From positions 1 through 24,733 of the forward strand of contig JBCCQN010000123.1 of NCBI GenBank assembly GCA_039024315.1: a DNA stretch of 24,733 nt, given 5' to 3'. The stretch comes from JBCAWW01 sp039024315. GTDB taxonomy: Bacteria > Bacteroidota > Bacteroidia > J057. The first letter of the stretch is position 1. Every line of letters begins with the position of its first letter. The notes below the pieces were generated by a model. It ran no database searches, was not told where the DNA came from, and saw only the letters and a list, made by a program, of their open reading frames with translations. Shown piece by piece: positions 1-7,897 of the stretch. The translations under genes and the position numbers were made by a program.

Positions 1-528
1 CAGGGCGAAGACATTGGCCTCACTTGGGGCACAACTCAAGAGATCAATAGTGATTACTTTGCCATTGAGCGCTCGCTAGACGGCCAAGCGTTCGATGAAA
101 TCGGCCAAACCAAAAGCGCCGGTACCACCCGTCTGGAGCAGCAATACCGCTTCACGGATTACAAGGCGATCTATCAAGGACCAGCGGAGTTGTACTACCG
201 TATTCGTCAGGTAGATGTAGATGGTAGCTTTAGCTACAGCAATACCGTAGCGATCAATCCAGCGAGATTGGGTGAAGATTTAAACCTCTTCTTGGCTCCC
301 AACCCTGCGGATCGTCAGGTAGAACTTTTGATGCAAAGCGGGGCGGGCGAATCGCTCCAGATCTCGGTGGTCAATTCGCTAGGCCAAGAAGTTTATGGCA
401 AAATACTGCCACAGGCCCATGAGACTGAGCGTCTCGCTATCAACCTACAAAACTGGGCCAGCGGCATCTACTACGTACGCGTAGACAATGGCAATGCCGC
501 CGTAGTGAAGAAACTGATCGTTCGCTAA
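1..528 (+). CDS. Secreted protein, 3' end, with T9SS type A C-terminal sorting domain (partial)
   Basis: The frame is open from the first base of the window, so the start lies to the left and only the last 175 codons are visible. The first ~80 residues (a WGTTQEINSDYF... stretch followed by YYRIRQVDVDGSFSYSN) resemble the beta-sandwich segment that usually precedes the sorting signal in Bacteroidota surface proteins. The last ~80 residues carry the Por/type A sorting pattern: an APNPA motif, hydrophobic strands, NSLGQEVY, then GIYYVRVDNG and a terminal KKLIVR. In this family the domain directs a signal-peptide-bearing cargo through the type IX secretion system to the cell surface or medium. 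The catalytic or adhesive part is outside the window, so the protein's own function cannot be called. A strong hairpin follows the stop codon. Confidence 0.9.
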   Translation, partial: QGEDIGLTWGTTQEINSDYFAIERSLDGQAFDEIGQTKSAGTTRLEQQYRFTDYKAIYQGPAELYYRIRQVDVDGSFSYSNTVAINPARLGEDLNLFLAPNPADRQVELLMQSGAGESLQISVVNSLGQEVYGKILPQAHETERLAINLQNWASGIYYVRVDNGNAAVVKKLIVR

Positions 529-548
529 GGCGAAAAAACACCAAAATG

Positions 549-583
549 AAAGCGGAACTCTTGGCTAAAGGGTTCCGCTTTTT
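549..583 (+). terminator. Intrinsic terminator hairpin after the T9SS cargo gene
   Basis: A perfect 10-bp inverted repeat (AAAGCGGAAC at 549-558, GTTCCGCTTT at 572-581) encloses a 13-nt loop and runs into a short T-tract. It lies 20 bases after the stop at 528 and just before the end of the convergent gene at 598, so it may serve both strands, although the T-tract is on the plus strand. Confidence 0.85.
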
Positions 584-597
584 GTATCAGATTGGAC

Positions 598-1233
598 CTA
601 GGCTTCTTGACAAATACTGCTGTAACCCTCTCTATCTCCAATGAGGCTATCGACCAAATACTGAGCAACATCAGCTCTTTGAATAGTGTTTTTGGGGAGG
701 ACCCCTTGGTTTTGTACTAGCACTTTACCCGTTGCAGCGCCATCCTTCAAACCTACTGGTCGGACGATGTGAAATGTTTGACCGCTTGCTTGAACAATCT
801 TCTCCTGCGCTTCATGGTCATTCATCACGCTCTTGAGCAAAAATTTGACAAAAAATTTGCTCAGCCAACTCAATTGAGAAGCGCTCTCAGCAACCCCTAA
901 GGCACTGATGACGTGGATCTTGGCTATTTTTTGATTGCCTTTAAGCGCGTCAATAATATGCTTGGTCCCCTCTGCTCTGATGCCCGCATTTTTAATCGCC
1001 TGACTGCCCAAGGAAATGATGATATCCGTAAAATCATGCTCTCGTATCGCATTGTAAACGGCCTGAGGATCAAGCACATCACCCCTAATAATGTCATATT
1101 GCTCTCCCCCTAGCTTCGCTATCGATTGCTCCCTGACGAACAGATGAAAATCGATTTTAGCGGCCTTAAGGCTTTTAATGAGATGCAAGCCAGTCTTACC
1201 TGTAGCCCCAAATAATAGTACTTTCCTGTGCAT
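598..1233 (-). CDS. NAD(P)-binding atypical SDR / NmrA-like family protein
   Basis: The product is about 211 residues with an N-terminal Rossmann beta strand and glycine motif GATGKTG at residues 9-15, followed by a basic/aromatic strand (FHLFVREQS) and DIIRGDVLDPQAV. This is the layout of the atypical short-chain dehydrogenases that bind NAD(P) as sensors or reductases (NmrA, SDR_a5, flavin/biliverdin reductase-like proteins). It lacks a convincing YxxxK catalytic pair, as is usual for the atypical class. A TTG at 1257 would extend the frame by 8 residues. The ATG at 1233 sits directly before the first beta strand and is preferred. The substrate is unknown. The gene converges on the T9SS cargo gene and follows the S41-like gene on the same strand after a gap holding one copy of a dispersed repeat. 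Confidence 0.8.
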   Translation of the reverse strand: MHRKVLLFGATGKTGLHLIKSLKAAKIDFHLFVREQSIAKLGGEQYDIIRGDVLDPQAVYNAIREHDFTDIIISLGSQAIKNAGIRAEGTKHIIDALKGNQKIAKIHVISALGVAESASQLSWLSKFFVKFLLKSVMNDHEAQEKIVQASGQTFHIVRPVGLKDGAATGKVLVQNQGVLPKNTIQRADVAQYLVDSLIGDREGYSSICQEA

Positions 1234-1305
1234 TGAATTGCTGTTCTCAATTGACAATTTACAAGAATCTTTAATACTTATATCAGGGGCTTTGGATTAG
1301 GTTTG

Positions 1306-1323
1306 TTGCTACGCAGAACGCTC
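1306..1323 (-). repeat. Dispersed short repeat, copy 1 (AAGCGTTCYGCGNAGCAG type)
   Basis: On the minus strand this reads GAGCGTTCTGCGTAGCAA, close to copies at 5909, 7714, 11023 and 16520. It lies in the gap between the S41-like and SDR genes. Confidence 0.6.
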
Positions 1324-1334
1324 ATCCCTTTTAT

Positions 1335-2741
1335 TTACTCCTTGCTTTTCATGCTTTGTCTGAGTTTATCCAGATTGGCTTGAAAGACAGCCAAATTAGG
1401 ATCATTTTGCTCTTTGGCTAAGGCAACTGCTTTTTCATATTGCATCAGGGCAGCCTCGAGCTCTCCTTTGGTCATCAAAGCTTCTGCATAGCTATCCACG
1501 ATATTTGCCGACTTTGGATACAAACGGATATTTGTCTTCATGATAGCAAGAGCGATGTCAACTTCTTTTCTTTGAAGCAGATATTCATATCCCCAAGCAT
1601 TGATTTCATCTTCATTAGCTAAGCCCCAAGCATTAAACTGAATAAGCTTTTCCTCAAGCATAGCTTCAGACTTACCTGGCTCAAAATTTTCCAGTACCGC
1701 TTTCATTTCAGCGATAAGGGCTTGATACTCGGCCTCTGGCTTCGCTCTATATTCCTTGGCTGCGGCTTGCGCTAATGCTATCGCCTTATCTAGAGCCTGA
1801 TCCGCATCAATTTGCACATCAGGAATTACGCCTACCCCTTCCCAATTAGAGTTGGTGATGTGATTGACCACACGACAATCTGGAATAAAAACTTGTAGTT
1901 GATCATTAAGCAATTCAAAACTACCCGGATTAGCTCCTCCCTTGGTAATCTCTCCAACAATAGTCGCGCGATCATAAACTTGAAGATCATAAGAGAAGCC
2001 TTCTGCGGCAGAAAAGGTGGTGCTACTAGTTACCAAAAATAATGGCACATCTGGCATTCGTTTGCCCGCAATCTCTTCGAAACTCCAGCCTTCATGGGTC
2101 GTAAAGTCATCGCCTCGGCGGCAAATCGCACTGCTGAGTTGTTTCTGCTCATTAAAAAAGTGAGCGATCAAGTAGAAAATCATCTCTGGCCTGCCACCGG
2201 AATTATTGCGCAAATCAATCACGATCGCATCAGAAGTAGCCAATTGAGCCATCGCCAGATCAGCAAATTCTTTGCCTTCGGCTAGATTATAAAAGCCTCT
2301 AAGATCAAGTACGCCTACATTATCTTCTAATTTTGTAACTGATTTAAAATTCGAATTGTAACGCCGCTGGTACCATTTATTCTCGACCTTTTGAGCCATC
2401 CAACTATCAAGCGTAGAGACGGGGGCAACAGAGGTCATCCTCTTTTCGACGATGATATGCTTATCATGGGTAACTTCTCGCACGCTTTCTGTCAAGGCAT
2501 CAGCAAAAGCTGCAAGGGTCGAATATTGATCGAAGTGCCCTGCCCGCCATAATTGGTTCACATGCTTTTCACTTTCCAGCGCTAGCTCAGGAAAAACATA
2601 AAATTGATTGAGCATATTGTTCAAGGACTGAATCGTACTGGCCTTGAAATCATAGGTGATAGCGTCCTCTTGACCACTCAGCACTTGCGTATTTATCAAA
2701 AACAAGAGGGATAAGAAAAGGAGTTTGATACTAGTTTTCAT
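1335..2741 (-). CDS. Secreted S41-family (tail-specific/IRBP-like) peptidase with C-terminal TPR region
   Basis: This 468-residue protein begins with a signal peptide (basic start, hydrophobic residues about 6-22, then SGQED), so it is probably periplasmic or exported. The S41 fold spans about residues 140-315. DLRNNSGG is at 176-183, and TTFSAAEG at 241-248 has the presumed nucleophile Ser244. GEITKGGANPG follows at about 263-273, then GVGVIPDVQ at 302-310. These match the C-terminal-processing/IRBP-type subfamily, which cuts peptides from C-terminal ends or has unknown substrates. No PDZ domain is obvious between the N-terminal region and the catalytic core. Residues about 385-465 form two to three TPR-like helical pairs (YAEALMTKGELEAALMQYEKAVALA), suggesting a protein-protein contact. 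The start ATG follows directly on a leader with a typical signal sequence. The gene sits upstream of the SDR gene and downstream of an AraC-type regulator on the same strand. Confidence 0.85.
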   Translation of the reverse strand: MKTSIKLLFLSLLFLINTQVLSGQEDAITYDFKASTIQSLNNMLNQFYVFPELALESEKHVNQLWRAGHFDQYSTLAAFADALTESVREVTHDKHIIVEKRMTSVAPVSTLDSWMAQKVENKWYQRRYNSNFKSVTKLEDNVGVLDLRGFYNLAEGKEFADLAMAQLATSDAIVIDLRNNSGGRPEMIFYLIAHFFNEQKQLSSAICRRGDDFTTHEGWSFEEIAGKRMPDVPLFLVTSSTTFSAAEGFSYDLQVYDRATIVGEITKGGANPGSFELLNDQLQVFIPDCRVVNHITNSNWEGVGVIPDVQIDADQALDKAIALAQAAAKEYRAKPEAEYQALIAEMKAVLENFEPGKSEAMLEEKLIQFNAWGLANEDEINAWGYEYLLQRKEVDIALAIMKTNIRLYPKSANIVDSYAEALMTKGELEAALMQYEKAVALAKEQNDPNLAVFQANLDKLRQSMKSKE

Positions 2742-2817
2742 CTTTGCAGGAGTTAATTCAAGACAAAACTAGTCGCTCTCTCAGACAAAAAATTGTAAAA
2801 AAGTTAAGACCCGACAA

Positions 2818-3681
2818 TTATTGGCGAGGATCATATTGATTGGTAAATCTACGTTGATTGATTTCCTGACTCGCTTTTAGCAAATAGCTTTCTTGCTCAA
2901 AAAAGCGTCGTGGTGTGGTACCAAAAAGGCTTTTAAATTCTCGATTAAAGTGGGCCTGATCATAAAAACCAGCCATTAGAGAAAGAGAGGTCAGCCTTTC
3001 GTCAGCAATCTTTTCCTTGAGGTGGAAGAAATAATTCATCCGCCAAATACGGGAGACTTTTTTGGGGCTTAGCCCTACTTTTTCAATAAAGTGCTTCCTT
3101 AAGGTCACCTTACTGATCCCAAACTCGGAGAACAAACTTTTTACCTGAATCGCTCCCTTTCGATCTAAGATATAGTTGATCTGGGCGCGCAACCTTTGAT
3201 CGACGATTTGAGCGTCTTGTAGTAGATAAAGCATTATCTGATTAAGCCTCGCTATCCGTTTCTCTTCCTCTGCTTCCTCAATAAATCGCTCCAATAAGTC
3301 CTTCTGTTCAGGTCCAAAGGTGAATAGGTCTCCTAGGGGAACCAGCTGATCGTTGAGCAGGTGGATGGGCTCTTTGATCACATGGGCAAAGGCAAAGGGT
3401 TTGAAGCGAACGCCAAAAATCTTTTGTGATCCCTGGGTTTTGATATGCATACTACTGCTGATCTGTCCCAAGAAGCTCGCTCCTCTACTTATCTTTGTCC
3501 AATGCATCTCCCAAGCTTTTTTGACCCAAAAGGGCTCCTCAGCCAGCAGTACATTGAAAGTACAATCGGGTAAGATCCACTCTCCTTCCTTAGCCCCCGT
3601 GGCGAGGCAATTGAGCTCCCAATAACTCTCAATATGCTGAGAGAGATAAAAAGGAGGAGGAGATTCAGAGTATTGCATCAT
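2818..3681 (-). CDS. AraC-family transcriptional regulator with DUF6597-like N-terminal domain
   Basis: The 287-residue product has an N-terminal sensor-like half (residues ~1-150, WELNCLA..., WILPDCTFNVLL, GVRFKPFAF) of the type found ahead of AraC DNA-binding domains in Bacteroidota. A C-terminal AraC/XylS helix-turn-helix domain spans about residues 165-265. The second HTH signature is clear: LSLMAGFYDQAHFNREFKS followed by LFGTTPRRFF. Two adjacent ATG codons (3681 and 3678) could start it. It is transcribed divergently from the sulfatase across an 80-bp gap, so it could regulate itself and the sulfatase gene, or the minus-strand genes downstream. No binding site could be assigned. The inducer is unknown. 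Confidence 0.9.
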   Translation of the reverse strand: MMQYSESPPPFYLSQHIESYWELNCLATGAKEGEWILPDCTFNVLLAEEPFWVKKAWEMHWTKISRGASFLGQISSSMHIKTQGSQKIFGVRFKPFAFAHVIKEPIHLLNDQLVPLGDLFTFGPEQKDLLERFIEEAEEEKRIARLNQIMLYLLQDAQIVDQRLRAQINYILDRKGAIQVKSLFSEFGISKVTLRKHFIEKVGLSPKKVSRIWRMNYFFHLKEKIADERLTSLSLMAGFYDQAHFNREFKSLFGTTPRRFFEQESYLLKASQEINQRRFTNQYDPRQ

Positions 3682-3761
3682 CGTGGATTTGCACTATTTG
3701 GCTATGCTTTTTTTCCTAAAAAAGGAGTAAACTGTGCTTTACATTTCATTAAACCCTTGCC
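3682..3761. promoter_or_regulatory. Divergent intergenic region between AraC regulator and sulfatase
   Basis: This 80-bp gap must hold the promoters of both divergent genes. It is A/T-rich and has a short imperfect inverted repeat around 3711-3728 (TTTTCCTaaaAAAGGAGTAA). A full TTTG/TAnnTTTG promoter with correct spacing was not found. Confidence 0.4.
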
Positions 3762-5180
3762 ATGCGTGCTTTGTTGCTTTTGGGCTTTCTATTTTCTCTT
3801 TCTTCCTGTCAACGAGCAGTTGATAAGCCCAAGCTCAAAAATGTCCTCTTTATCTTGGTCGATGATCTCGGGGCGATGGATTTGTCTTGTTATGGGAGCC
3901 GGTTTCACCGAACGCCTAATCTAGATCGCTTAGCTGCAGAAGGAGTGATCTATACCCAAGCCTATGCCGCTAGCCCAGTATGCTCGCCGACCAGAGCCGC
4001 TTTATTGACCGGCCGCTATCCCACTCGTCTCAATATCACGGATTGGATTCCGGGGCAAAACCCTCGTGATACTCCCTGGCAAGGACCAGAAGATGCCGAT
4101 CAATTAGCTTTATCAGAACTCACGCTTGCTGAGCTTCTTAAAGCCCAAGGCTATCAAACCTTCTTTGCTGGAAAATGGCATCTAGGAGATGAAGGCTACT
4201 TTCCCGAAGATCAAGGCTTTGACATCAATCTCGGCGGCCACCATCGAGGTAGCCCTCCCGGCGGATACTATAGCCCCTACAAAAACCCTAAGCTAAGCGA
4301 CGGCCCTGCAGGTGAATACCTGCCTGATCGCCTGACCGATGAGGCGATAAACTTCCTTGAGCAAACTGGAGAAGTTCCTTTTTTGCTTTACCTCTCTTAC
4401 TATACCGTGCATACGCCTATTCAAGCTTCTAAGCGGCATATTGGAGAATGGGAGGCAGCTCAAGATAGCCTTGAAATGATGGAGCCAAGCGTTCGCCCAG
4501 AGGGCAAAGGCGAAACCAAACTCCAACAAAACCGCGCTGACTATGCTTCTATGATCGCTGCGCTGGATGAAAATGTGGGTAGAATACTGCATAGTCTTGA
4601 AGCGCAAGGACTAGCCGAAAATACTTTACTCATCTTCACTTCCGACAATGGTGGTCTATCTACGCTAGCGCCAAATCGTAATGCCCCGACCTCTAATGAA
4701 CCCCTTAGAGCGGGCAAAGGCTGGTGCTATGAAGGGGGGATTAGAGTGCCGCTGATTATCCGTGCCGGAACGCAACAATCTATACCAAAGCGAAATGATA
4801 CACCGACCATCAGCATGGATTTACTCCCTACTATCATGAGCGCTTTAGATTTCGATCTTCCGTCAAATCTGCTGATAGATGGGATTAACGTTTTAGGGCC
4901 TGCTCGCGCAGAACGCCCCCTCTTTTGGCACTTTCCGCACTATCATGGCAGCATGTGGGAACCCGGCTCCGCTATGCGGCAAGGTAAATGGAAATACATT
5001 CGCTTCTTGACCGAAGATCGTGAAGAACTGTTCGATCTTTCGAGCGATCCTGAAGAGAAAAACAATCTAGTGGCAGATCAGCCCGAACAGCTTGCCCAGA
5101 TGCGCCGTAGTATGGCTGCCTGGCATCAAGAAACCCAAGCGCAATTGCCAAAACTCAGAAGCAATGCCTCAGATGAATGA
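3762..5180 (+). CDS. Sulfatase (alkaline phosphatase superfamily), lipoprotein
   Basis: This 472-residue protein has a lipoprotein signal (hydrophobic stretch then LSSC, lipidated Cys16), so it is membrane-anchored in the periplasm or on the surface. It hydrolyses sulfate esters if the family assignment holds. Visible landmarks of formylglycine sulfatases are the metal site VDDLG (Asp34/Asp35), the maturation motif CSPTR with Cys74 expected to become formylglycine, GKWHLG at 137-142 with Lys138 and His140, and TSDNGG with Asp295/Asn296. It is therefore predicted to be active and to need an anaerobic- or FGE-type maturation enzyme encoded elsewhere. The length fits the family. The substrate (polysaccharide, glycosaminoglycan or aryl sulfate) cannot be read from the sequence, and no polysaccharide-utilisation genes adjoin it. 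It overlaps the next gene by 8 bases, so they are probably cotranscribed. Confidence 0.93.
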   Translation: MRALLLLGFLFSLSSCQRAVDKPKLKNVLFILVDDLGAMDLSCYGSRFHRTPNLDRLAAEGVIYTQAYAASPVCSPTRAALLTGRYPTRLNITDWIPGQNPRDTPWQGPEDADQLALSELTLAELLKAQGYQTFFAGKWHLGDEGYFPEDQGFDINLGGHHRGSPPGGYYSPYKNPKLSDGPAGEYLPDRLTDEAINFLEQTGEVPFLLYLSYYTVHTPIQASKRHIGEWEAAQDSLEMMEPSVRPEGKGETKLQQNRADYASMIAALDENVGRILHSLEAQGLAENTLLIFTSDNGGLSTLAPNRNAPTSNEPLRAGKGWCYEGGIRVPLIIRAGTQQSIPKRNDTPTISMDLLPTIMSALDFDLPSNLLIDGINVLGPARAERPLFWHFPHYHGSMWEPGSAMRQGKWKYIRFLTEDREELFDLSSDPEEKNNLVADQPEQLAQMRRSMAAWHQETQAQLPKLRSNASDE

Positions 5181-5904
5181 TCAAAAAGCCCGTTTTCAAG
5201 CGGCTGCAGACGAATATGTAGCCAAAACCCAATTAGAGAAAGACGTCATCGGTATTGTGGTTTCAGGTTCATTTGTCCATGCCGAGCTAGGTCCAAACTC
5301 CGATATAGACATATACGTGATCACCGATCCTAGCAATACCGAGCGTGAACGAGGCAATATTTGGATTCATGGAGTTGAAATAGAGTACTTCAAAAATCCG
5401 CCTCAACAAATCCGAGCTTATTTTCGCAAGGAAAAGAGCCCACACACCGCCCATATTCTAGCCAATGGTTTAGTAGCGTTTCAGTCTTCGACCGAAGTCG
5501 AAAAACTCATCCAAGAAGCCAAAGCCATCATGGCTCAAAAAGCTCCAGCGCTAAAAAGCTTTCAAATTGAGTTGCTCAAATATGGTTTAGATGATCTCCT
5601 CAAAGATTATGCAGATAGCTATGCTATCGAAGATTATTTTGCGGCCATGCAGATTAAGCATCAGATAATCAATCATTGTATCGATGCATTTTGCCAGATC
5701 CATCGGATTTATCGGACCAAAAGTAAAAGGCTAATGGCCCAACTCTTTGAAATCGATTCCACCTTTGGCCTTATGATAGTTCAACTCAGTCTTTCTGATT
5801 GGGAGGATAAAAAAGGAATTGAAAAAGTAGGTACATATACGGCTAATCTATTAGGGGGCCCTCGCACTAAGGAGTGGGTGCTACGGAGCAAATTGGACTT
5901 ATAG
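5173..5904 (+). CDS. Nucleotidyltransferase-domain protein (Pol beta superfamily)
   Basis: The product is about 243 residues. Near the N-terminus is the Pol beta-type nucleotidyltransferase signature: SGSFVHAELG with Gly32/Ser33, then NSDIDIYVI with acidic residues Asp44 and Asp46. This is the layout of NTP_transf_2 proteins such as aminoglycoside or protein nucleotidyltransferases and uncharacterised relatives. The rest (about 100-243) is helical with no further motif recognised. The start chosen is the ATG at 5173, which overlaps the sulfatase stop within ATGAATGA. An ATG at 5164 is also possible, and a longer frame back to 5092 is unlikely because it lies deep in the sulfatase gene. The overlap suggests translational coupling. 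The substrate is unknown, and resistance is only one of several possible roles. Confidence 0.8.
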   Translation: MNDQKARFQAAADEYVAKTQLEKDVIGIVVSGSFVHAELGPNSDIDIYVITDPSNTERERGNIWIHGVEIEYFKNPPQQIRAYFRKEKSPHTAHILANGLVAFQSSTEVEKLIQEAKAIMAQKAPALKSFQIELLKYGLDDLLKDYADSYAIEDYFAAMQIKHQIINHCIDAFCQIHRIYRTKSKRLMAQLFEIDSTFGLMIVQLSLSDWEDKKGIEKVGTYTANLLGGPRTKEWVLRSKLDL

Positions 5905-5908
5905 AGAT

Positions 5909-5926
5909 AAGCGTTCTGCGCAGCAG
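5909..5926 (+). repeat. Dispersed short repeat, copy 2
   Basis: The sequence AAGCGTTCTGCGCAGCAG starts five bases after the nucleotidyltransferase stop, in the 61-bp gap before the M74-like gene. Confidence 0.6.
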
Positions 5927-5965
5927 GCTCCATACGCTAAAGCTCTAAGAAAACGTTCTTAACTC

Positions 5966-6649
5966 ATGCTAAGATTCACCTTTTGTCTCCTACTCATCCT
6001 TTTTGCTCTAAGCTCTTTTTCCCAAAGCGTTTCCAAGGGTAGCCCCGGCAATGGCAGCCTCCAAAATGCGGCAAAATTGCCATATAAGGGCAAGGGTTAC
6101 CGCTATTTCAGTCCACTTAGTTATTATGTATTACAAAGAGGATTTGTACACGAAAAAGTGCGCAAAACCGTCCAACTAGCTTATCAAAGCTGCCATGATG
6201 CTATGCCCGAGCGGAAGTTTCGCTTGATGGAGTGTTCTAAACGTAAAGGTGGACCCATGAAGCCCCACCGCACCCACCAAAACGGCATGAGCGTGGATTT
6301 CATGACACCCCTACAAAAGAAGGGTAAAGCTTTTCAGATGCTAGATCGGATGGGCATTTGGCACTACCTCCTGACTTTCAATAGTAAAGCCCAATGGCGC
6401 ATCTATCGCAAGGTCAAGATTGATTATGAGGCCATGGCACGACACATTTTAGCGCTGGATGAAGCGGCTAAGCAGCAAGGTCTCAAAATCAAAAAAGTGA
6501 TCTTTAAAGTCGAGCTACAGCCAGCTCTTTTTAAGGGTTACTACGGTAAAAAGCTCAAAAGACGAGGCATTTATTTCGTGCGCAAACTCTCTCCCTTGAT
6601 CGATAATTTACACGACGATCATTATCATATAGATTTTGCCTTCAGATGA
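5966..6649 (+). CDS. Exported penicillin-insensitive murein endopeptidase-like protein (LAS/M74 type)
   Basis: This 227-residue protein has a signal peptide (hydrophobic residues 4-18, then SFSQS). Zinc-site motifs of LAS-type murein hydrolases are visible: KPHRTHQNGMSVDFMTP with His104 and Asp111, and a C-terminal DDHYHIDF with His219 and His221. This HxxxxxxD...HxH pattern is that of MepA-type D,D-endopeptidases, which cut peptide cross-links in peptidoglycan. It is shorter than E. coli MepA and otherwise diverged, so family membership is inferred from the metal motifs. The gene overlaps the following propeller lipoprotein by 4 bases (ATGA), implying coupled translation and a joint envelope role. 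Confidence 0.8.
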   Translation: MLRFTFCLLLILFALSSFSQSVSKGSPGNGSLQNAAKLPYKGKGYRYFSPLSYYVLQRGFVHEKVRKTVQLAYQSCHDAMPERKFRLMECSKRKGGPMKPHRTHQNGMSVDFMTPLQKKGKAFQMLDRMGIWHYLLTFNSKAQWRIYRKVKIDYEAMARHILALDEAAKQQGLKIKKVIFKVELQPALFKGYYGKKLKRRGIYFVRKLSPLIDNLHDDHYHIDFAFR

Positions 6650-7548
6650 GACGCTTATTTCCTTTACTCAGTCTATTAACGCTTCTGGCTTGTCAGACGC
6701 CTCCCTCTCCCGACCCCAGCGCACAAGCATGGCAAGCCGTATTGAGTGATAGCTTGACCGAATTTGCGCCAGGTATCATTTCGACCGGACATGAGTTTGC
6801 CATCAGCTTTATGCCCGACCTGCAGGAGGTTTACTTTACTCGTATGGATAGCAATCGGCGCTTTTTCATTTATCAGTCTCTATATCGCGAAGGGCAATGG
6901 CAGAGTCCTAGGATAAGTTCTTTTTCTGGCCAATGGAGAGACGCTGATCCTTTTATTTCACCCGATGGGGAACGCTTGTATTTCATGTCTTTTCGCCCTT
7001 TGCAGGAGTCCGATACTGCTGAGCTAGAGAGTCCTCACCTTTGGTACGTGATCCGTCAAGGCAAAAGCTGGAGCGAAGCAGTGCCTGTAGATGCCAATAT
7101 TCGTTCTGAAGAGTTTGGCGAAGGTTTTCCCTCAGTAGATCAAAATTATAATCTGTACTTCCCTTCCATGCGGCGCAATGGTCAAAATGATATTTGGTAT
7201 GCGGCATTTGAGGATGGTAGATATTTGGATCCGATATTGCTACCTGAGAGTGTCAATGATACCGCCTTTTCGGACTCTAATCCGGTCATTGACCCCTTCG
7301 GAGAACGCTTATTCTATTATTCCAATCGTGAAGATGCTTATGGAGCAGCCGATCTTTATACGAGCAAAAAACTACCCGATGGTTCTTGGACTCCTGCCCA
7401 GAATCTAGGCCCCAGCATCAATAGTGCTGCGGTGGAATATTGTCCGGCACTCAGTCCGGATGGGAAGCTGTTGTTTTTTACGAGACGTGCTTTAGAAGGG
7501 GAAGATCCTTTGCGGATTTATTATCGGCAGACAGCGGGTTTGTATTGA
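6646..7548 (+). CDS. PD40/TolB-like beta-propeller lipoprotein
   Basis: This 300-residue protein has a lipoprotein signal ending in LLAC (Cys16). It contains a series of WD40-like PD40 blades, each with a P-x-x-(S/D)PDG-x-x-LYF pattern: DPFISPDGERLYFMSF, GFPSVDQNYNLYFPS, NPVIDPFGERLFYYSNR and CPALSPDGKLLFFTRR. Such propellers occur in TolB and in many Bacteroidota OmpA-linked lipoproteins. They are protein- or peptidoglycan-associated scaffolds rather than enzymes. The start overlaps the stop of the endopeptidase gene (ATGA), so they form a two-gene unit. No catalytic residues are apparent. The substrate or partner is unknown. Confidence 0.85.
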   Translation: MRRLFPLLSLLTLLACQTPPSPDPSAQAWQAVLSDSLTEFAPGIISTGHEFAISFMPDLQEVYFTRMDSNRRFFIYQSLYREGQWQSPRISSFSGQWRDADPFISPDGERLYFMSFRPLQESDTAELESPHLWYVIRQGKSWSEAVPVDANIRSEEFGEGFPSVDQNYNLYFPSMRRNGQNDIWYAAFEDGRYLDPILLPESVNDTAFSDSNPVIDPFGERLFYYSNREDAYGAADLYTSKKLPDGSWTPAQNLGPSINSAAVEYCPALSPDGKLLFFTRRALEGEDPLRIYYRQTAGLY

Positions 7549-7775
7549 GCTGCTAATTGAAGGAATAACATAGGTCCCTCCGCTGCGGTCGGGATGACAA
7601 AAGGAGATCATTAAGTTAAAAACGCTAGTAAGCCTATTTGTCTTCCTAAGCCCCGTCGAAAGATCTTTTGTTCCTTCCGTTTCACAGAAAAGCTCAGAAA
7701 TCAGCCTTGAGACAAGCGTTCCGCGTAGCAGTAGTCCCTATCAAAAGCATCAAGTTTGAAAAAATCTCACTCTTT
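7549..7775. other. Intergenic spacer upstream of the trp promoter, with repeat-like remnants
   Basis: No gene is visible. The stretch holds a GTCCCTCCGCTGCGG-type segment with GTCGGGATGAC (about 7573-7598), a CCCCGTCGAAAGATCTTTTG segment near 7651, and one copy of the AAGCGTTCYGCGNAGCAG repeat at 7714. The CCCCGTCGAA motif recurs in the trpA-DAHP synthase gap near 14575. These look like short dispersed intergenic repeats. I see no terminator with a clear U-tract after the propeller gene. Confidence 0.4.
7714..7731 (+). repeat. Dispersed short repeat, copy 3
   Basis: The sequence AAGCGTTCCGCGTAGCAG lies about 45 bases before the trp promoter elements, and differs from copy 4 at one position. 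Confidence 0.6.
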
Positions 7776-7808
7776 TTTGGAAAGAATAATAAAGACACTA
7801 TATATTTG
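7776..7808 (+). promoter_or_regulatory. Predicted trp operon promoter (Bacteroidota type)
   Basis: TTTG at 7776-7779 and TATATTTG at 7801-7808 match the -33 TTTG and -7 TAnnTTTG consensus of the primary sigma factor in Bacteroidota. The 21-nt spacing is within the usual 19-21. A start about 6 bases downstream would leave a leader RNA opening some 15 nt before the leader peptide ATG. Confidence 0.75.
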
Positions 7809-7828
7809 TTTTCAAATCAATAAGAACA

Positions 7829-7897
7829 ATGAATTCACCTTTGCACAGTAACAAAATTTGGTGGTGGCGTTCAACTACGAATCTTCGTGGGAGATAG
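7829..7897 (+). CDS. trpL: trp operon leader peptide with three tandem Trp codons
   Basis: This is a 22-codon ORF (ATG 7829, TAG 7895) with three consecutive TGG codons at 7859-7867, giving Trp11-Trp12-Trp13. Tryptophan is normally about 1% of residues, so a WWW run in a tiny ORF 96 bases before trpE is very unlikely by chance. It lies between a consensus-type promoter and a perfect terminator hairpin, and its stop codon falls between the two halves of RNA segment 2. In the known enterobacterial mechanism, a ribosome stalled at Trp codons when charged tRNA-Trp is scarce lets an antiterminator form. No Shine-Dalgarno sequence is evident; the A-rich leader is typical of Bacteroidota. The symbol trpL is used by function, not by sequence homology. 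Confidence 0.82.
   Translation: MNSPLHSNKIWWWRSTTNLRGR

Noticed and set aside
2764..2771. TAGTTTTG on the minus strand upstream of the S41 gene as a -7 promoter element
   Set aside because: It matches TAnnTTTG, but the nearest TTTG upstream is only 13 bases away instead of 19-21, so the promoter call is not supported.
5092..5172. Longer nucleotidyltransferase frame deep in the sulfatase gene
   Set aside because: The extra N-terminus is antagonised by conserved sulfatase coding sequence and lacks family resemblance.
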